The notes: generated by a model from the letters alone, not told the origin. 64,000 nucleotides of DNA from an uncultured Litoreibacter sp. (GCA_947501685.1 CANMWQ010000002.1:248001-312000); one strand, 5' to 3'. Shown: positions 16,940 to 27,042, counted from the first letter of the stretch. Numbers and translations: made by a program.

Positions 16940-18459
16940 GCACTTACCTTGGGGCGGCTGCGGCCGCCCTTTTGGTGCTGTTAACCCTCGGCACGTTGGG
17001 CGCGGTTGCCTGGCGTGCGGAGGGGCTTTCGGGGCTCCGTACCTCGGACTGGCTGGCGGTGCGGTTTACCGTGTTGCAAGCGTTCCTGTCGGCGCTGATA
17101 TCTGTTGTTCTGGCGGTGCCTATGGCGCGTGCTTTGGCGCGCAGGAAATTTCGCGGGCGTGGGCTCTTGATCACGCTACTGGGCGCGCCGTTCATCTTGC
17201 CTGTGATCGTGGCTGTGCTTGGATTGCTGGCCGTGTTTGGACGCAATGGATTGGTCAACTCAGCGCTGGTTTGGGGCGGGTTAGAGCCTGTTTCGATCTT
17301 CGGGCTGCAAGGCGTGTTGCTGGCGCACGTCTTCTTCAACCTGCCGCTGGCCACGCGGTTGTTGTTGCAAGGCTGGCTGGCCATTCCGGGGGAGAGATTC
17401 CGGCTGGCGGCGTCTCTGGGCTTCTCGGACCGTGACGTTTTTCGCCATTTGGAGCTGCCTCTCTTGAAGGCGGTCTTGCCGGGCGCGTTCATGGTAATTT
17501 TCCTGATCTGCACGACCAGCTTTGCGGTGGCTTTGGCGCTGGGTGGAGGGCCTCGGGCGACGACGATCGAGCTGGCGATTTACCAAGCATTTCGATTTGA
17601 TTTTGACCTGTCGAAAGCGGCGTTGCTGGCACTTGTGCAGTTCGGGCTTTGTGCGCTGGCCGCGACGCTGTCGCTGTGGATCAGCGTGCCGATGGGGCAA
17701 GGCGCGGGGCTGGGGCGGGTGGTGCCTCGGAGAGGTGGGTCAGTGTGGCTGGACGCGCTCGTGCTGCTGCTGGCGAGCGCGTTTTTACTGGTGCCGCTGG
17801 TGATGATCATCGGAAAAGGGGCGGGCACGGTGTTTACCTTACCGGACAGCACTTGGGGCGCGGCTTGGCGGTCGGTTTGGGTGGCGGTGGCCTCGGCCCT
17901 AACCACGATTGCGCTGGCCTTGCCGTTGGCGTTGGCGGCGTTGAATCTGAGGGCGCGGATCGTGGAAGGCGTGGGCTACCTCTCCATCGCGGCCTCGCCG
18001 CTGGTGATCGGCACGGGGCTGTTCATCATGGTCTACCGCTGGGCGGACCCGGTCGCGCTGGCCTTGCCGATCTTGATCCTGGTGAACGCGGCCATGAGCT
18101 TGCCCTTTGCGTTGCGCGCAATCAGCCCGGCGCTGGCGGAGATCGAGGCGGATTACGGCAAACTGGCGGACAGTTTGGACCTGTCGGGCTGGGCGCGGAT
18201 GCGGGTGTTGATCCTGCCGAGGCTCAGGCGACCAATGGGATTCGGCGCGGGGCTGGCGGCGGCGCTGTCGATGGGTGACCTTGGGGTGATCGCGCTGTTC
18301 GCGGACCCGGAGAACCAGACCTTGCCGTTGGCCTTGTACCAATTGATGAACGCCTACCGGCTGGACGATGCGTTCGGCGCGGCTCTGCTGTTGTTAACCC
18401 TGAGCCTGACGCTGTTCTGGCTGTTTGACCGAGGAGGGCGCGCGGATGTTGACGCTTGA
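16915..18459 (+). CDS. thiP: Thiamine ABC transporter, permease
   Basis: A 514-residue inner-membrane permease with two homologous halves, each holding the binding-protein-dependent transport domain (first half around RFRLAASLGFSDRDVFRHLELPLL, second around EADYGKLADSLDLSGWARMRVLILPRL, the loops that contact the ATPase). About twelve helices are expected. Its ATG lies 25 bases inside the end of thiB and its end overlaps the ThiQ region, so the three genes form one tight operon under the TPP riboswitch. Confidence 0.93.
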   Translation: MARRVQPISTYLGAAAAALLVLLTLGTLGAVAWRAEGLSGLRTSDWLAVRFTVLQAFLSALISVVLAVPMARALARRKFRGRGLLITLLGAPFILPVIVAVLGLLAVFGRNGLVNSALVWGGLEPVSIFGLQGVLLAHVFFNLPLATRLLLQGWLAIPGERFRLAASLGFSDRDVFRHLELPLLKAVLPGAFMVIFLICTTSFAVALALGGGPRATTIELAIYQAFRFDFDLSKAALLALVQFGLCALAATLSLWISVPMGQGAGLGRVVPRRGGSVWLDALVLLLASAFLLVPLVMIIGKGAGTVFTLPDSTWGAAWRSVWVAVASALTTIALALPLALAALNLRARIVEGVGYLSIAASPLVIGTGLFIMVYRWADPVALALPILILVNAAMSLPFALRAISPALAEIEADYGKLADSLDLSGWARMRVLILPRLRRPMGFGAGLAAALSMGDLGVIALFADPENQTLPLALYQLMNAYRLDDAFGAALLLLTLSLTLFWLFDRGGRADVDA

Positions 18460-19141
18460 GGGGCTGAAGGCGACCCAAGGCGCGTTCACGCTGCGTGCGG
18501 ATTTGGCCGTTAAAGAAGGCGAACGGGTCGCGGTTATTGGCGCGTCCGGGTCGGGCAAATCGACGCTGTTGAATGCCATCGCGGGGTTCCTGTCGCTCGA
18601 TACGGGGGCCGTGACGGTGAACGGCGAGGCCATAGAACATATGCTTCCGGGCAAGCGGCCTTTGTCGATTGTGTTTCAGGACAGCAACCTGTTCCCGCAT
18701 CTGACGGTGGCGCAGAACGTGGGGCTTGGGATCAGGCCCGGCCTGCGTCTGTCGGCGGCGGAACATGCCCAGATTGAGGCCGCGTTGGGCCAAGTGGGTC
18801 TTACAGGCTTCGGGGCGCGCAAACCCAGTGCATTATCGGGCGGTCAGCAAAGCCGGGTGGCGCTGGCGCGGGTGCTCTTGCGCAAACGGCCTTTGTTGTT
18901 GCTGGACGAGCCCTTTGCGGCCCTCGGGCCTGCGTTGCGGCAGGAGATGCTGGCGCTGGTTGGCGAGATCGCTGAGGCGCAGAAGCTGACTGTGTTGATG
19001 GTCACGCATGATCCGGGTGATGCGGAGGCGTTAACCGATCAGAGCATCTTTGTTGAGGACGGTTTGGCGCATCCTCCGGTGCCTACAAAAGAACTGCTCA
19101 GCAACCCTCCGCAGGCGTTGAAAGATTATCTGGGACATTAA
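18446..19141 (+). CDS. thiQ: Thiamine ABC transporter, ATP-binding protein
   Basis: A 231-residue ABC ATPase that powers thiamine uptake. Walker A GASGSGKST is at 32-40, the Q-loop at FQDSNLFPH, the signature SGGQQSR at 131-137, Walker B LLLDEPFAAL around 151-160 and the switch histidine in MVTHDPGDA. I start at the ATG of MLTLEGLKA, eight bases after GAGGAGG, not at the TTG seven codons earlier. Last gene of thiBPQ, followed by a strong terminator. Confidence 0.94.
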   Translation: MLTLEGLKATQGAFTLRADLAVKEGERVAVIGASGSGKSTLLNAIAGFLSLDTGAVTVNGEAIEHMLPGKRPLSIVFQDSNLFPHLTVAQNVGLGIRPGLRLSAAEHAQIEAALGQVGLTGFGARKPSALSGGQQSRVALARVLLRKRPLLLLDEPFAALGPALRQEMLALVGEIAEAQKLTVLMVTHDPGDAEALTDQSIFVEDGLAHPPVPTKELLSNPPQALKDYLGH

Positions 19142-19169
19142 AAAGGCGCGCCGGTAAGGGCGCGCCTTT
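19142..19169. terminator. Bidirectional terminator between thiQ and petC
   Basis: AAAGGCGCGCC at 19142-19152 pairs perfectly with GGCGCGCCTTT at 19159-19169 around a six-base loop. The A and T ends give a T-tract on either strand, serving the convergent thiBPQ and petABC operons. Confidence 0.85.
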
Positions 19170-19194
19170 GAAATTTCAGCTCAGGCCGTTCGGC

Positions 19195-20007
19195 TTATGC
19201 GACGTCCTTGCGCTTGGCTTTCGCCCAGATGCGCTTGTTGGTCAGATAGAGCAACACCGACAGCACCGTCAGGAAGAACACGGCGACAAAGCCGGTCTGC
19301 TTGCGGGCAACGAGCTTGGGCTCTGCCGTCCACATCAAGAAGGCGGAGACGTCTTCGGAGATGTGCGACAGATCGTTTGCATGACCATCGTCAAAATCCA
19401 CGTCTTCGCCGTAGAGCGGCGGTGCCATCGAAATCCAGCCACCTGGAAAGGCGGTGTTTTCATACAGCGTGACGCCTGCTTCTTCTTTCTCTTCGCCGGT
19501 GTATCCGGTCAGCAGAGAATAGACATATTCCGCGCCACCGATGCCCTTGGTGAATTGGTTGATACCAAGGCCGTAGGGGCCGTGGAAACCAGCACGCGCT
19601 TTGGCCATCAAGGACAGGTCAGGCGCCCCGGCCGAATTCACGGCTGGAAAGTTGTCGGTCGGTTGCAGCGCGCGGAGCTCTTCGAGCTCAGGGTCATAGA
19701 GATGCTGGTTGGCTGGCTCGTCGGCAACGAACATCTCAGCGACATAGGCCTTCATCTGATCTTCGGGCAGGTGTGGCCCGCCTTCGTCAGCCAAAGTCCG
19801 CAGCGGCACGAATTTGAGGCCGTGACAGCTGGAGCAAACCTCCGTGTAGACCTTCAGACCGCGTTGCAGCTGGTTTTGGTCATAGACGCCGAACGGGCCT
19901 TCAAAGCTGAAGTCCTTATCGGTGATCTTGCCTTCAGCACCTGCCGCAACAGCGGCAGATGTCAGAGCGGCAAGGGCCAGCGCGGAGAGTGAGAGTTTCT
20001 TAAACAT
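19195..20007 (-). CDS. petC: Cytochrome c1 of the bc1 complex
   Basis: The haem c subunit that passes electrons from the Rieske protein to cytochrome c. The 270-residue precursor has a signal peptide ([22 protein letters not shown]), the haem site CSSCHG at 58-63, and a single C-terminal membrane anchor ([17 protein letters not shown]) with a basic tail. The axial Met region is likely around SLMAKAR. Start taken at MFKKLSLS behind AGAGGAAAG; the frame extends 21 codons upstream into petB. Last gene of petABC. Confidence 0.96.
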   Translation of the reverse strand: MFKKLSLSALALAALTSAAVAAGAEGKITDKDFSFEGPFGVYDQNQLQRGLKVYTEVCSSCHGLKFVPLRTLADEGGPHLPEDQMKAYVAEMFVADEPANQHLYDPELEELRALQPTDNFPAVNSAGAPDLSLMAKARAGFHGPYGLGINQFTKGIGGAEYVYSLLTGYTGEEKEEAGVTLYENTAFPGGWISMAPPLYGEDVDFDDGHANDLSHISEDVSAFLMWTAEPKLVARKQTGFVAVFFLTVLSVLLYLTNKRIWAKAKRKDVA

Positions 20008-20020
20008 GTGTGCTTTCCTC

Positions 20021-21355
20021 TTACTCAGCAGGCTGCGAAGCAGCGTCTTTTTTGGCGGGGTAATGTTCATCGAAATCTTCCTCGATGGTCGCTGGCCGCG
20101 CCAAAGGTTTCTCGATCACGCCAAGCAGCGGCAGGATGATCAAGAAATAGGCGAACCAGTAGGCCGAGGCGATCAATGAGATCGTCGCATAGGGCTCTTC
20201 CGCAGGGCGTGCACCGACCCACATCAGAACCATGAAGTCGACACACAGGATGGCGAACCACCACTTGAACATCGGACGGTAGCGGCCAGAGCGGACCGAC
20301 GAAGTGTCGAGCCATGGAGCCGCAGCCATCACCGCAATCGCGCCGAACATCGCCGCCACACCGAAGAACTTTGCGTCCACGATGCCACCGGTCAGGAAAC
20401 CGACCAATTGCACAGCCCAGACGTCGTCGGTGAAGGCCCGCAGGATCGCGTAGAATGGCAAGAAGTACCATTCGGGCACGATGTGCGCGGGTGTCGCTAG
20501 CGCGTTCGCCTCGATGTAGTTGTCGGGGTGGCCAAGGTAGTTCGGCATGAAGCCGACAATCGCCCAGAACACCACCATGATAACCGCCAGCGCGAACAAG
20601 TCTTTGATCACGAAGTAGGGCCAGAAGGGCAGCGTGTCTTTCTTGGCGTCTTCTTTCGACGTGCGGCGCACCTCAACCCCGGTTGGGTTGTTGTTGCCGG
20701 TCGTGTGGAAGGCCCAGATGTGGACGATGACCAGACCCGCAATCACAAACGGCAGCAGGTAGTGCAGCGAGAAGAAGCGGTTCAGCGTGGCATTATCCAC
20801 CGCTGGCCCACCCAAGAGCCAGGTTTGCAGCGCCTCGCCGATGCCCGGGATCGCGCCAAACAGACCGGTGATCACGGTCGCACCCCAGAAGGACATCTGA
20901 CCCCATGGCAGCACGTATCCCATAAAGGCGGTGCCCATCATGGCGAGATAGATGATCATGCCGATGATCCACGTGACCTCGCGCGGGGCCTTGTAAGACC
21001 CGTAATACAGACCGCGGAAGATGTGCAGATACACCGCCACAAAGAACAGCGACGCGCCGTTTTGGTGGATGTAACGGATCATATGCCCGCCATTGACGTT
21101 GCGCATGATGTGCTCGACCGACGCGAAGGCCTGATCGACATGCGGCGTGTAATGCATTGCAAGCACGATGCCGGTGATGATTTGCAGCACCAGACAGAAG
21201 GTCAGCACGATGCCCCAGATCCACATCCAGTTCAGGTTCTTGGGCGTCGGGATCATCAGCGTGTCATAGAGCAGCCCGACGATCGGCAGGCGCTTGTGCA
21301 GCCACTTTTCGCCGCCAGATTTCGGTTCGTAATGGTCGTGTGGGATACCAGCCAT
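20021..21355 (-). CDS. petB: Cytochrome b of the bc1 complex
   Basis: The central membrane subunit holding the two b haems and both quinol sites. The 444-residue, full-length (eight-helix) form is that of alphaproteobacteria. Visible landmarks are [11 protein letters not shown] with a haem histidine, [44 protein letters not shown] (Qo site), [13 protein letters not shown] and [15 protein letters not shown]. It lies between petA and petC with gaps of only 15 and 13 bases. Confidence 0.97.
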   Translation of the reverse strand: MAGIPHDHYEPKSGGEKWLHKRLPIVGLLYDTLMIPTPKNLNWMWIWGIVLTFCLVLQIITGIVLAMHYTPHVDQAFASVEHIMRNVNGGHMIRYIHQNGASLFFVAVYLHIFRGLYYGSYKAPREVTWIIGMIIYLAMMGTAFMGYVLPWGQMSFWGATVITGLFGAIPGIGEALQTWLLGGPAVDNATLNRFFSLHYLLPFVIAGLVIVHIWAFHTTGNNNPTGVEVRRTSKEDAKKDTLPFWPYFVIKDLFALAVIMVVFWAIVGFMPNYLGHPDNYIEANALATPAHIVPEWYFLPFYAILRAFTDDVWAVQLVGFLTGGIVDAKFFGVAAMFGAIAVMAAAPWLDTSSVRSGRYRPMFKWWFAILCVDFMVLMWVGARPAEEPYATISLIASAYWFAYFLIILPLLGVIEKPLARPATIEEDFDEHYPAKKDAASQPAE

Positions 21356-21370
21356 GTTCTCTTCTCTCCC

Positions 21371-21934
21371 CTAACCGAGTGTCAATGTGTCGCCGTCGAA
21401 CGCAGCGACAGGCACAGGCAAATTCTTTGGCGCAGGCCCTTTGCGGATACGCCCGGCGGTGTCGTAATGCGAGCCGTGGCAGGGGCAGAACCACCCGCCA
21501 AAATCGCCCGCATCGCCCAAAGGCACACAGCCCAGATGGGTGCACACCCCGATCATCACCAGCCATTCGCCAGCCTCATCCAGAGTGCGGTTCTCGTCAG
21601 CGGCATCTGCCCCGTTCAGGTTCGCGTTTTCCGCGCCTTGGTCGGGCAGCTCGCTCAGTTCTACGTTGCGGGCAGCTTCGATCTCTTCCTCGGTGCGGCG
21701 ACGGATGAAGACGGGCTTGCCCAGCCATTTCACCGTCATCTGCGTGCCGGGCTCCACGCCAGACACATCCACATCAATGGAGGACAGCGCCTGCACATCG
21801 GCCGACGGGTTCATCTGGTTGACCAGCGGCCACACAGCGGCCCCGGCGGTCACAGCGCCCGCGCCTGCGGTTGCGTAGTAAAGAAAGTCGCGGCGGGTGT
21901 TGCCGCTATGGTCATCTGCTTGGGACACGGACAT
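21371..21934 (-). CDS. petA: Rieske iron-sulfur protein of the bc1 complex
   Basis: Carries the 2Fe-2S cluster that takes the first electron from quinol. The 187-residue protein has a twin-arginine motif (TRRDFLYY, Arg14-Arg15) and an uncleaved N-terminal anchor, so it should be folded before export by Tat. The cluster ligands are CTHLGC at 131-136 and CPCHGSH at 150-156. An insert of about 40 residues ([18 protein letters not shown] onward) comes before the cluster domain, as in other alphaproteobacteria. First gene of petABC. Confidence 0.97.
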   Translation of the reverse strand: MSVSQADDHSGNTRRDFLYYATAGAGAVTAGAAVWPLVNQMNPSADVQALSSIDVDVSGVEPGTQMTVKWLGKPVFIRRRTEEEIEAARNVELSELPDQGAENANLNGADAADENRTLDEAGEWLVMIGVCTHLGCVPLGDAGDFGGWFCPCHGSHYDTAGRIRKGPAPKNLPVPVAAFDGDTLTLG

Positions 21935-21948
21935 TTCTCCATTGTCTG

Positions 21949-21970
21949 CCTGGCATGCCAGGAATATTCC
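21949..21970. promoter_or_regulatory. Two adjoining palindromes upstream of petA
   Basis: CCTGGCATGCCAGG (21949-21962) is a perfect palindrome and shares its last GG with a second, GGAATATTCC (21961-21970). They begin 15 bases upstream of the petA ATG, so they lie in the leader or promoter of petABC. They may be a protein-binding site or an mRNA hairpin; nothing identifies the factor. Confidence 0.5.
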
Positions 21971-22078
21971 TCATCACGAACTGTCAGAGGGATTCCCCCT
22001 GAGATCACGCTCTCGCGCGGTTCATAAGGCCTAGGTAGGTCACTCGTCCAGTGTGGAAAGCGTTTGGAGGCAAGCCAA

Positions 22079-22528
22079 TTGTCGCACCACGTCCAATTAG
22101 CCGCGTTTCAACCCGATTTGGCCCCGAATCTGGGGTCTCTGATACGCTTGGGGGCCTGCTTTGCCGCGCCTGTCCACGTGATCGAGCCCTGCGGCTTCCC
22201 TTTTTCCCTAAAATTGCTCCGAACCCGCGCGCTGGACTACGCGGATAAGGCCGATATCAAGCATCATGACAGCTGGGAGGCGTTTCAGGCCGCCCGTACC
22301 GGCCGGTTGGTTTTGCTGAGCACCAAGGCCACGGAGGACCTGTGGGATTTCGCGTTTCAGCCGGGGGATTGCCTGCTCGTCGGTCAGGAAAGTGCCGGTG
22401 TCCCGCAGGAGGTGGCGGGTGTCTGTGACCACGCGCTGCGGATTTCCATGCCGGGCGGCGGGCGCAGCCTGAACGTGGCAATCGCGGCCTCCATCGCGCT
22501 GGCGGAGGCCACGCGGCAGCTGCGCTAA
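22079..22528 (+). CDS. trmL: tRNA (cytidine/uridine-34 2'-O)-methyltransferase
   Basis: A small SPOUT methyltransferase that modifies the wobble base of certain leucine tRNAs. In 149 residues it shows the knot motifs: PNLGSLIRLGACFAAP near the start, DCLLVGQESAGVPQEV in the middle and MPGGGRSLNVAIAASI near the end. The start appears to be a TTG (MSHHVQLAAF) eight bases after GGAGG; an earlier TTG overlaps that ribosome site. The end interlocks with the opposing acetyltransferase stop (CTAA). Confidence 0.92.
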   Translation: MSHHVQLAAFQPDLAPNLGSLIRLGACFAAPVHVIEPCGFPFSLKLLRTRALDYADKADIKHHDSWEAFQAARTGRLVLLSTKATEDLWDFAFQPGDCLLVGQESAGVPQEVAGVCDHALRISMPGGGRSLNVAIAASIALAEATRQLR

Positions 22529-22944
22529 AGTTTCAATGACATGTCGCGATGTGGGATCCCTGCATCGTCATATTCGGGGCCATAGGCCGCAAAGCCCAGC
22601 TTCTCGTAAAACCCAATTGCATGGGTTTGAGAGCCCAGCACGGCGGCTTTGAAACCGCGCTTGCGCAGGTCATCCAGAATGAAGCGCATCAGCTTCGACC
22701 CCGCGCCGCCGGAGCGCGCCTGTTCCAGCACCGCCACGCGCTGAATTTTGGCCTTCTCGCCGAGCGGTAAAACGCGCGCGGTGGCGGTGGCCGTTCCGCC
22801 CAGACGCCCGATATAATGCAGGCAGTCGGGGTCACGGCCATCGACCTCCTCATGTTCGGGGACGTCCTGCCCGTCGATGAAGACGACGCGGCGGATGGCA
22901 AGACATGTCTCCAGCTCCTCGGGCGTGGCGGCGGTGATCTGCAT
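22525..22944 (-). CDS. GNAT-family N-acetyltransferase
   Basis: A 139-residue acetyltransferase. The acetyl-CoA binding loop is seen in IQRVAVLEQARSGGAGSKLM, followed by the C-terminal HAIGFYEKLGFAAYGPEYDDAGIPH, which resembles the ElaA/YjcF subgroup. Substrate is unknown; small amines or protein N-termini are typical for GNAT proteins. The ATG comes 11 bases after the upstream GST stop codon. Its stop overlaps that of trmL by four bases. Confidence 0.87.
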   Translation of the reverse strand: MQITAATPEELETCLAIRRVVFIDGQDVPEHEEVDGRDPDCLHYIGRLGGTATATARVLPLGEKAKIQRVAVLEQARSGGAGSKLMRFILDDLRKRGFKAAVLGSQTHAIGFYEKLGFAAYGPEYDDAGIPHRDMSLKL

Positions 22945-22955
22945 GGGGCGCGCGC

Positions 22956-23564
22956 TCAGCCGACCGGGATGGTCGAGGTCATGCTCTCGCGCGTCTCAAA
23001 CACCTTGTACCACGTGGCCAGCGCGTCGCGGCCTTTGCGCCAATCGTTGTCGGCATAGCGCAGATCAAGATAGCCCAACGCGCAGCCCATGGCGATCTGG
23101 CCGATATTCAGCGGGCCGGACAGGTGGCTCATCCAACGGCTCTCAACCGCGTCCAGCGCACGGGTGATCTTGGCCCATTGCCCGTCTGCCCAAGGCGCGA
23201 ACCGCTTGTCTTCGGGCCGGACGCGTTCCTCGTAGACACCCAAAAGGGCTGCATCGAGGATACCGTCGGCCGTGGCCTCCAGCGTCAGCAGCTCCCACTG
23301 CCGCGCGCCGCTGCTGTAAAGCCCGGCCGCCGCGCGATCATCGAAGAAGCGGCAGATGACCCGGCTGTCATAGAGGGTCACGCCAGTGCTTTGCTCAAGT
23401 GCGGGGATTTTGCCCAAAGGGTTCAAATGCACTGGAATAGAGCCTGGATCGAGCGGGGTGCCGCCGGACATGATCATCTCGACATCATCCAGTTGGCCGG
23501 TTTCTTGCAGCAGCACGAGCACTTTGCGCACATAGGGCGAGGTGGGGCTTGTATAAAACTTCAT
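22956..23564 (-). CDS. Glutathione S-transferase family protein
   Basis: A 202-residue protein with an N-terminal thioredoxin-like domain (MKFYTSPTSPYVRKVLVLLQE, with Ser or Tyr near residue 9 as likely catalytic residue, then NPLGKIPAL and the glutathione-binding DSRVICRF) and an alpha-helical C-terminal domain. The pattern is that of the YibF-like or beta-class relatives. Start at the ATG behind AGGAGAC; a TTG one codon upstream is less likely. It probably shares a transcript with the downstream acetyltransferase. Confidence 0.88.
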   Translation of the reverse strand: MKFYTSPTSPYVRKVLVLLQETGQLDDVEMIMSGGTPLDPGSIPVHLNPLGKIPALEQSTGVTLYDSRVICRFFDDRAAAGLYSSGARQWELLTLEATADGILDAALLGVYEERVRPEDKRFAPWADGQWAKITRALDAVESRWMSHLSGPLNIGQIAMGCALGYLDLRYADNDWRKGRDALATWYKVFETRESMTSTIPVG

Positions 23565-23582
23565 CAAAAGTCTCCTGTTGGT

Positions 23583-24197
23583 CTATTTCGCGCCAAGCAT
23601 GAGCGCGGCGAGTGTCTGTATCTCAAGCCCCTGCCCGTAGGCGGCGACCTGATTGGCGGCGCGTTCGCGCACATCGTCGGGTTTGTTCTGGTTCAGCTTC
23701 CACGTGCCCTCGATCTTTGTGACCTCATAGCGGAAGGGCAGGATCATGCGCATCATCTTTTCCATCACCCCCTCGCTCATCTTGTCGGTGGTCCAAGGAG
23801 CTTTGGGCAATAACAGGGTCTCAAAATGCGCCGACAGCCGGTCCAGCATCGGGTGCAGATCGTCCTGCGACATCGGATGCAACACCCCGCGCAAACGCAC
23901 GGCGACATAGTTCCACGTGGGCACTTGGTCGGGCACCTCGTACCAATCCGGAGAGATATAACTGTCCGGCCCCATCACCGTAACGATGGCTTTCTCTGGG
24001 GCCTTGATCCGAGCAATGGGGTTGGAGCGCACCAGATGCAATTCGGCACTTTCGCCGTCTGCTTCCAGCAAGAACGGCACATGGCAGGTTTCCGGCCCGT
24101 CCTCGCCATTGATTGCCAAGGTCCCAAACGCCCGTTCACGCGCAAAGGCGATATTGCGTTGTGCATCGTCGGTGTGAAAGGCGGGGTTCGGGTGCAT
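23583..24197 (-). CDS. FMN-binding PaiB-like protein
   Basis: A 204-residue split-barrel flavin-binding protein of the PaiB family (MHPNPAFHTDD, FGTLAINGE, HLVRSNPIAR, SYISPDWYEVPDQVPTWNYVAVRLRG). PaiB from Bacillus was described as a negative regulator of sporulation and protease genes; in proteobacteria the role is unclear and a flavin-linked enzyme is equally possible. I start at MHPNPAF, skipping two codons of open frame. It sits 16 bases upstream of the GST gene that follows it. Confidence 0.85.
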   Translation of the reverse strand: MHPNPAFHTDDAQRNIAFARERAFGTLAINGEDGPETCHVPFLLEADGESAELHLVRSNPIARIKAPEKAIVTVMGPDSYISPDWYEVPDQVPTWNYVAVRLRGVLHPMSQDDLHPMLDRLSAHFETLLLPKAPWTTDKMSEGVMEKMMRMILPFRYEVTKIEGTWKLNQNKPDDVRERAANQVAAYGQGLEIQTLAALMLGAK

Positions 24198-24239
24198 CAG
24201 CAAAGCCTAGCGGTGCGCGCAGGGCAGTCCAAGAGGCAT

Positions 24240-24866
24240 TCAGCCGGGAAACACCGTCACCGGATCGCCCGCCTGCCATTTGGGGTATTTCCCCATGATC
24301 GTGGCAAAGCGCGGGCTGTCGGTGAAGGCGGTGAGCCAGCGTTTCAGCTGCGCCCAATCCTGCGCGTCGAACCACGCGCGATCCGTATTCGCAAACTGGC
24401 GAATGAAAGTCAGGATCGCCATATCAGGCAGCGTGGGGTTGGGGCCGTAAAGGTAGGCTTGCCCGTCCAACTGCGCGTCGAGTTTGCGCAGAAATTTGGA
24501 GGCCTCCGCGCGCTCTGCCTCAGGATCCGCGCCGTGGCGGCTGTGGTATTTGTAGCGGTCCAACGCGGTCTTGAACGGCCCGTCGCATTCTTCGATCAAC
24601 GCACGGCCCTCTGGCGGGAAATCAAGCCAGCCCTCGGGGTCATTTTGCACCAAAGCCCAGTCCATGATGTCGAGGCTTTCCTCGATGGTTTGGTCCTGCG
24701 CGACGATGACAGGCACGGTGCCTTTGGGGGAGGCTTCCAGAAATTCAGGAGCTTTGTCGCGCAGCAAGATTTCGCGCAATTCAGTGTCTATTCCGGCGGA
24801 AACCAAGGCCAGACGCGCGCGCATCGCATAGGGGCAGCGCCGGAAGGAATAGAGGATCGGCCTCAT
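24240..24866 (-). CDS. Glutathione S-transferase family protein (second)
   Basis: A 208-residue thioredoxin-fold protein. The N-terminus PILYSFRRCPYAMRARLAL has a CPYA motif, so the catalytic residue could be Cys12, as in omega-class or glutaredoxin-2-like GSTs, which act as thiol reductases. KGTVPVIVAQ and EESLDIMDWAL form the glutathione site and the remainder is a helical domain. Its ATG overlaps the mtaB stop (ATGA). It is only distantly similar to the GST at 22956. Confidence 0.87.
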   Translation of the reverse strand: MRPILYSFRRCPYAMRARLALVSAGIDTELREILLRDKAPEFLEASPKGTVPVIVAQDQTIEESLDIMDWALVQNDPEGWLDFPPEGRALIEECDGPFKTALDRYKYHSRHGADPEAERAEASKFLRKLDAQLDGQAYLYGPNPTLPDMAILTFIRQFANTDRAWFDAQDWAQLKRWLTAFTDSPRFATIMGKYPKWQAGDPVTVFPG

Positions 24867-26122
24867 GCGACCAGCTGTTGATCGGCGACACCCATGATCT
24901 GCGTCCGCACGATCTGGCCCTCAGCTTGGTCGATCGCAAACGAGACCTCCGTGAACTGCGCGGTGCGGCCCATCCGGGGGTTTTCCATCAGCACGTCATG
25001 GGTCTTGCCAACCTGGTCTTGGAGGTGCCGCGCAACCTGCCGCTGCCCGGCCTCGCGCAACTGCGCGGCGCGCGCCTTGATCGCGGTGCCGTTGACCTGA
25101 GGCATCTTGGCCGCGGGCGTGCCGGGGCGCGGCGAGTAGGGGAAGACATGCAGCCAAGTCAGGTCGCATTCGGTGACCAGCTTGAGGGAATTTTCGAACA
25201 TCGCGTCGGTCTCCGTCGGGAAGCCCGCGATGATATCCGCGCCGAAGGTCATGTCGGGGCGCAGCTTCTTGGCGTCTTCGCAAAACCGGATGGCGTCGTT
25301 GCGCAGATGGCGGCGCTTCATGCGTTTCAGGATCATGTCGTCGCCCGCCTGCAAGGACAGGTGCATATGCGGCATCAAACGCGGCTCCGTCGCGATGGCC
25401 TGCATCAGCGCCTCGTCCACCTCAATCGAATCGATGGAGGAGATACGTAGCCGGGGCAGGTCAGGCACCAGCTTCAGGATACGCGCCACCAGATCGCCAA
25501 GCTGCGGCGTCGAGGGCAGGTCCGCGCCCCAGCTGGTCAGGTCCACGCCGGTTAGCACCACCTCGTTGAAGCCGCGCTGAATCAGCCGCTTGATCTGATC
25601 GACAATGACGCCCGCCGGGACCGACCGCGAATTGCCGCGACCATAGGGAATGATGCAAAACGTGCAGCGATGGTCGCAGCCATTTTGCACCTGCACATAG
25701 GCGCGGGAGCGCGTGCCGAACCCGTCAATCAGATGCTGCGCGGTCTCGGTCACGGACATGATGTCATCGACCAAAACAGACTCTGTTTCACCGATAAAGC
25801 TGCCGCCAAGCTGTTGCCATGTGGCGGGGCTCATCTTCTCGGTGTTGCCCATGACCACGTCCACCTCGTCCATTGCGGCGAAGGTTTCGGGCTCGATCTG
25901 GGCGGCGCAGCCGGTGACAATCATGCGGGCATCGGGGTTGTCGCGGCGCAGCTTGCGGATCTCCTGGCGGGCCTTGCGCACGGCCTCGGCGGTCACGGCA
26001 CAGGTGTTCACGATCACCGCATCGCCAACGCCCGCCGCCGCGGTCAGCTCTTTCATCGCCTGGGTCTCGTAGCTGTTGAGGCGGCAGCCGAGCGTGGCAA
26101 AAATGGGAGGCTTAGCGGTCAT
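24863..26122 (-). CDS. mtaB: tRNA t6A37 methylthiotransferase
   Basis: Adds a methylthio group to N6-threonylcarbamoyl-adenosine 37 of ANN-decoding tRNAs. The 419-residue radical-SAM protein has the N-terminal cluster cysteines C13, C41 and C72 and the radical-SAM cysteines C149, C153 and C156 (CDHRCTFC), followed by [15 protein letters not shown] and a TRAM-like tail. Motif spacing matches MtaB rather than MiaB or RimO. It overlaps the end of dapF by 11 bases and the next GST gene by four. Confidence 0.93.
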   Translation of the reverse strand: MTAKPPIFATLGCRLNSYETQAMKELTAAAGVGDAVIVNTCAVTAEAVRKARQEIRKLRRDNPDARMIVTGCAAQIEPETFAAMDEVDVVMGNTEKMSPATWQQLGGSFIGETESVLVDDIMSVTETAQHLIDGFGTRSRAYVQVQNGCDHRCTFCIIPYGRGNSRSVPAGVIVDQIKRLIQRGFNEVVLTGVDLTSWGADLPSTPQLGDLVARILKLVPDLPRLRISSIDSIEVDEALMQAIATEPRLMPHMHLSLQAGDDMILKRMKRRHLRNDAIRFCEDAKKLRPDMTFGADIIAGFPTETDAMFENSLKLVTECDLTWLHVFPYSPRPGTPAAKMPQVNGTAIKARAAQLREAGQRQVARHLQDQVGKTHDVLMENPRMGRTAQFTEVSFAIDQAEGQIVRTQIMGVADQQLVA

Positions 26123-26957
26123 GGATCCCGTCCAGAAAGGCAGGGGTCAGAACGCCCGAAAACACATGCGCGGTGGGCCCGGTCATCCAGACCCCGTCGT
26201 CGCGCCAGTCAATGTCGATGCGGCCACCGTCAAGATCAATCACGACTTTGCGCCCAGTTAGACCCTTACGCGCGGCGGCGACGGCCACAGCACAGGAGGA
26301 GGAGCCGGAGGCAAGGGTGACGCCCACCCCGCGCTCCCAGACGCGCATGCGCAGATGATCGGGGGCGATGACATGGGCAAACTGCACATTGGTGCGTTGC
26401 GGGAAAAGCGGGTGATGCTCCATCTCCGCGCCGCGCGCCTCAAGGTCAACGGCGTCGGCGTCGGGGACAAAGAAGGTGCAATGCGGGTTGCCCATGCCGG
26501 TGGCGGTGGGCGCGCCGTCAATTGGCAGCTCAAGCGTGTCCATTTCGCGGGCCAGCGGCACGTCTTGCCACTCCAGCAGCGGAGCCCCCATATTGACCGA
26601 CACCCGCGCAGCATCAGCCTGTTTGGCCTGCAACACGCCGCGCTCGGTCCTGAGGGTCAGCGCGTCAAGGCCGCGCCGGGTCATCTCGAACTGTGCGATG
26701 CAGCGCGTGGCGTTGCCGCAGGCTCCGGCGATGGAGCCATCCGCATTAAAAAACGTCAGCCCGATATCGGCACCGTCCACATCGTCGAGCACCGCCAGCT
26801 GATCAAATCCCACGCCGCGATGCCGGTCGCCCAGCGCGCGCGCTAAAGGCGCATCGACCACAGCTCCGCCTCCCCGTTGGTCGATGACCACGAAGTCGTT
26901 GCCAAGCCCGTGCATTTTCATGAACGGCAGGCCCTCTGGAGCGGTATTGCGTCGCAT
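26112..26957 (-). CDS. dapF: Diaminopimelate epimerase
   Basis: Interconverts LL- and meso-diaminopimelate for lysine and peptidoglycan. The two catalytic cysteines are in ACGNATRC and SGSSSCAVA, and the N-terminal [14 protein letters not shown] is diagnostic. I chose [15 protein letters not shown] as start (281 residues); the open frame has another ATG ten codons earlier without a better ribosome site. The gene leads a leftward run into mtaB. Interestingly the next gene upstream is a tRNA for lysine, but no functional link is implied. Confidence 0.95.
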   Translation of the reverse strand: MRRNTAPEGLPFMKMHGLGNDFVVIDQRGGGAVVDAPLARALGDRHRGVGFDQLAVLDDVDGADIGLTFFNADGSIAGACGNATRCIAQFEMTRRGLDALTLRTERGVLQAKQADAARVSVNMGAPLLEWQDVPLAREMDTLELPIDGAPTATGMGNPHCTFFVPDADAVDLEARGAEMEHHPLFPQRTNVQFAHVIAPDHLRMRVWERGVGVTLASGSSSCAVAVAAARKGLTGRKVVIDLDGGRIDIDWRDDGVWMTGPTAHVFSGVLTPAFLDGIHDR

Positions 26958-27014
26958 CTGCCGCCATATAATCGGCTTGGACGGCATTTGAAAGCGCTGG
27001 CGGGGTTTTAGGGC

Positions 27015-27042
27015 TTGACCGGGCCCGACACGGTTCTTAGAA
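27015..27042 (+). promoter_or_regulatory. Probable promoter of tRNA-Lys
   Basis: TTGACC at 27015-27020 and TTAGAA at 27037-27042 are 16 bases apart and end 11 bases before the tRNA. A TTGAC -35 box fits alphaproteobacterial stable-RNA promoters; the -10 box is weak. Confidence 0.5.

Noticed and set aside
20528-22027. 499-codon plus-strand open frame
   Set aside because: Antisense to petB and petA; composition (His, Arg, Asp, Gln rich) is that of a shadow frame.
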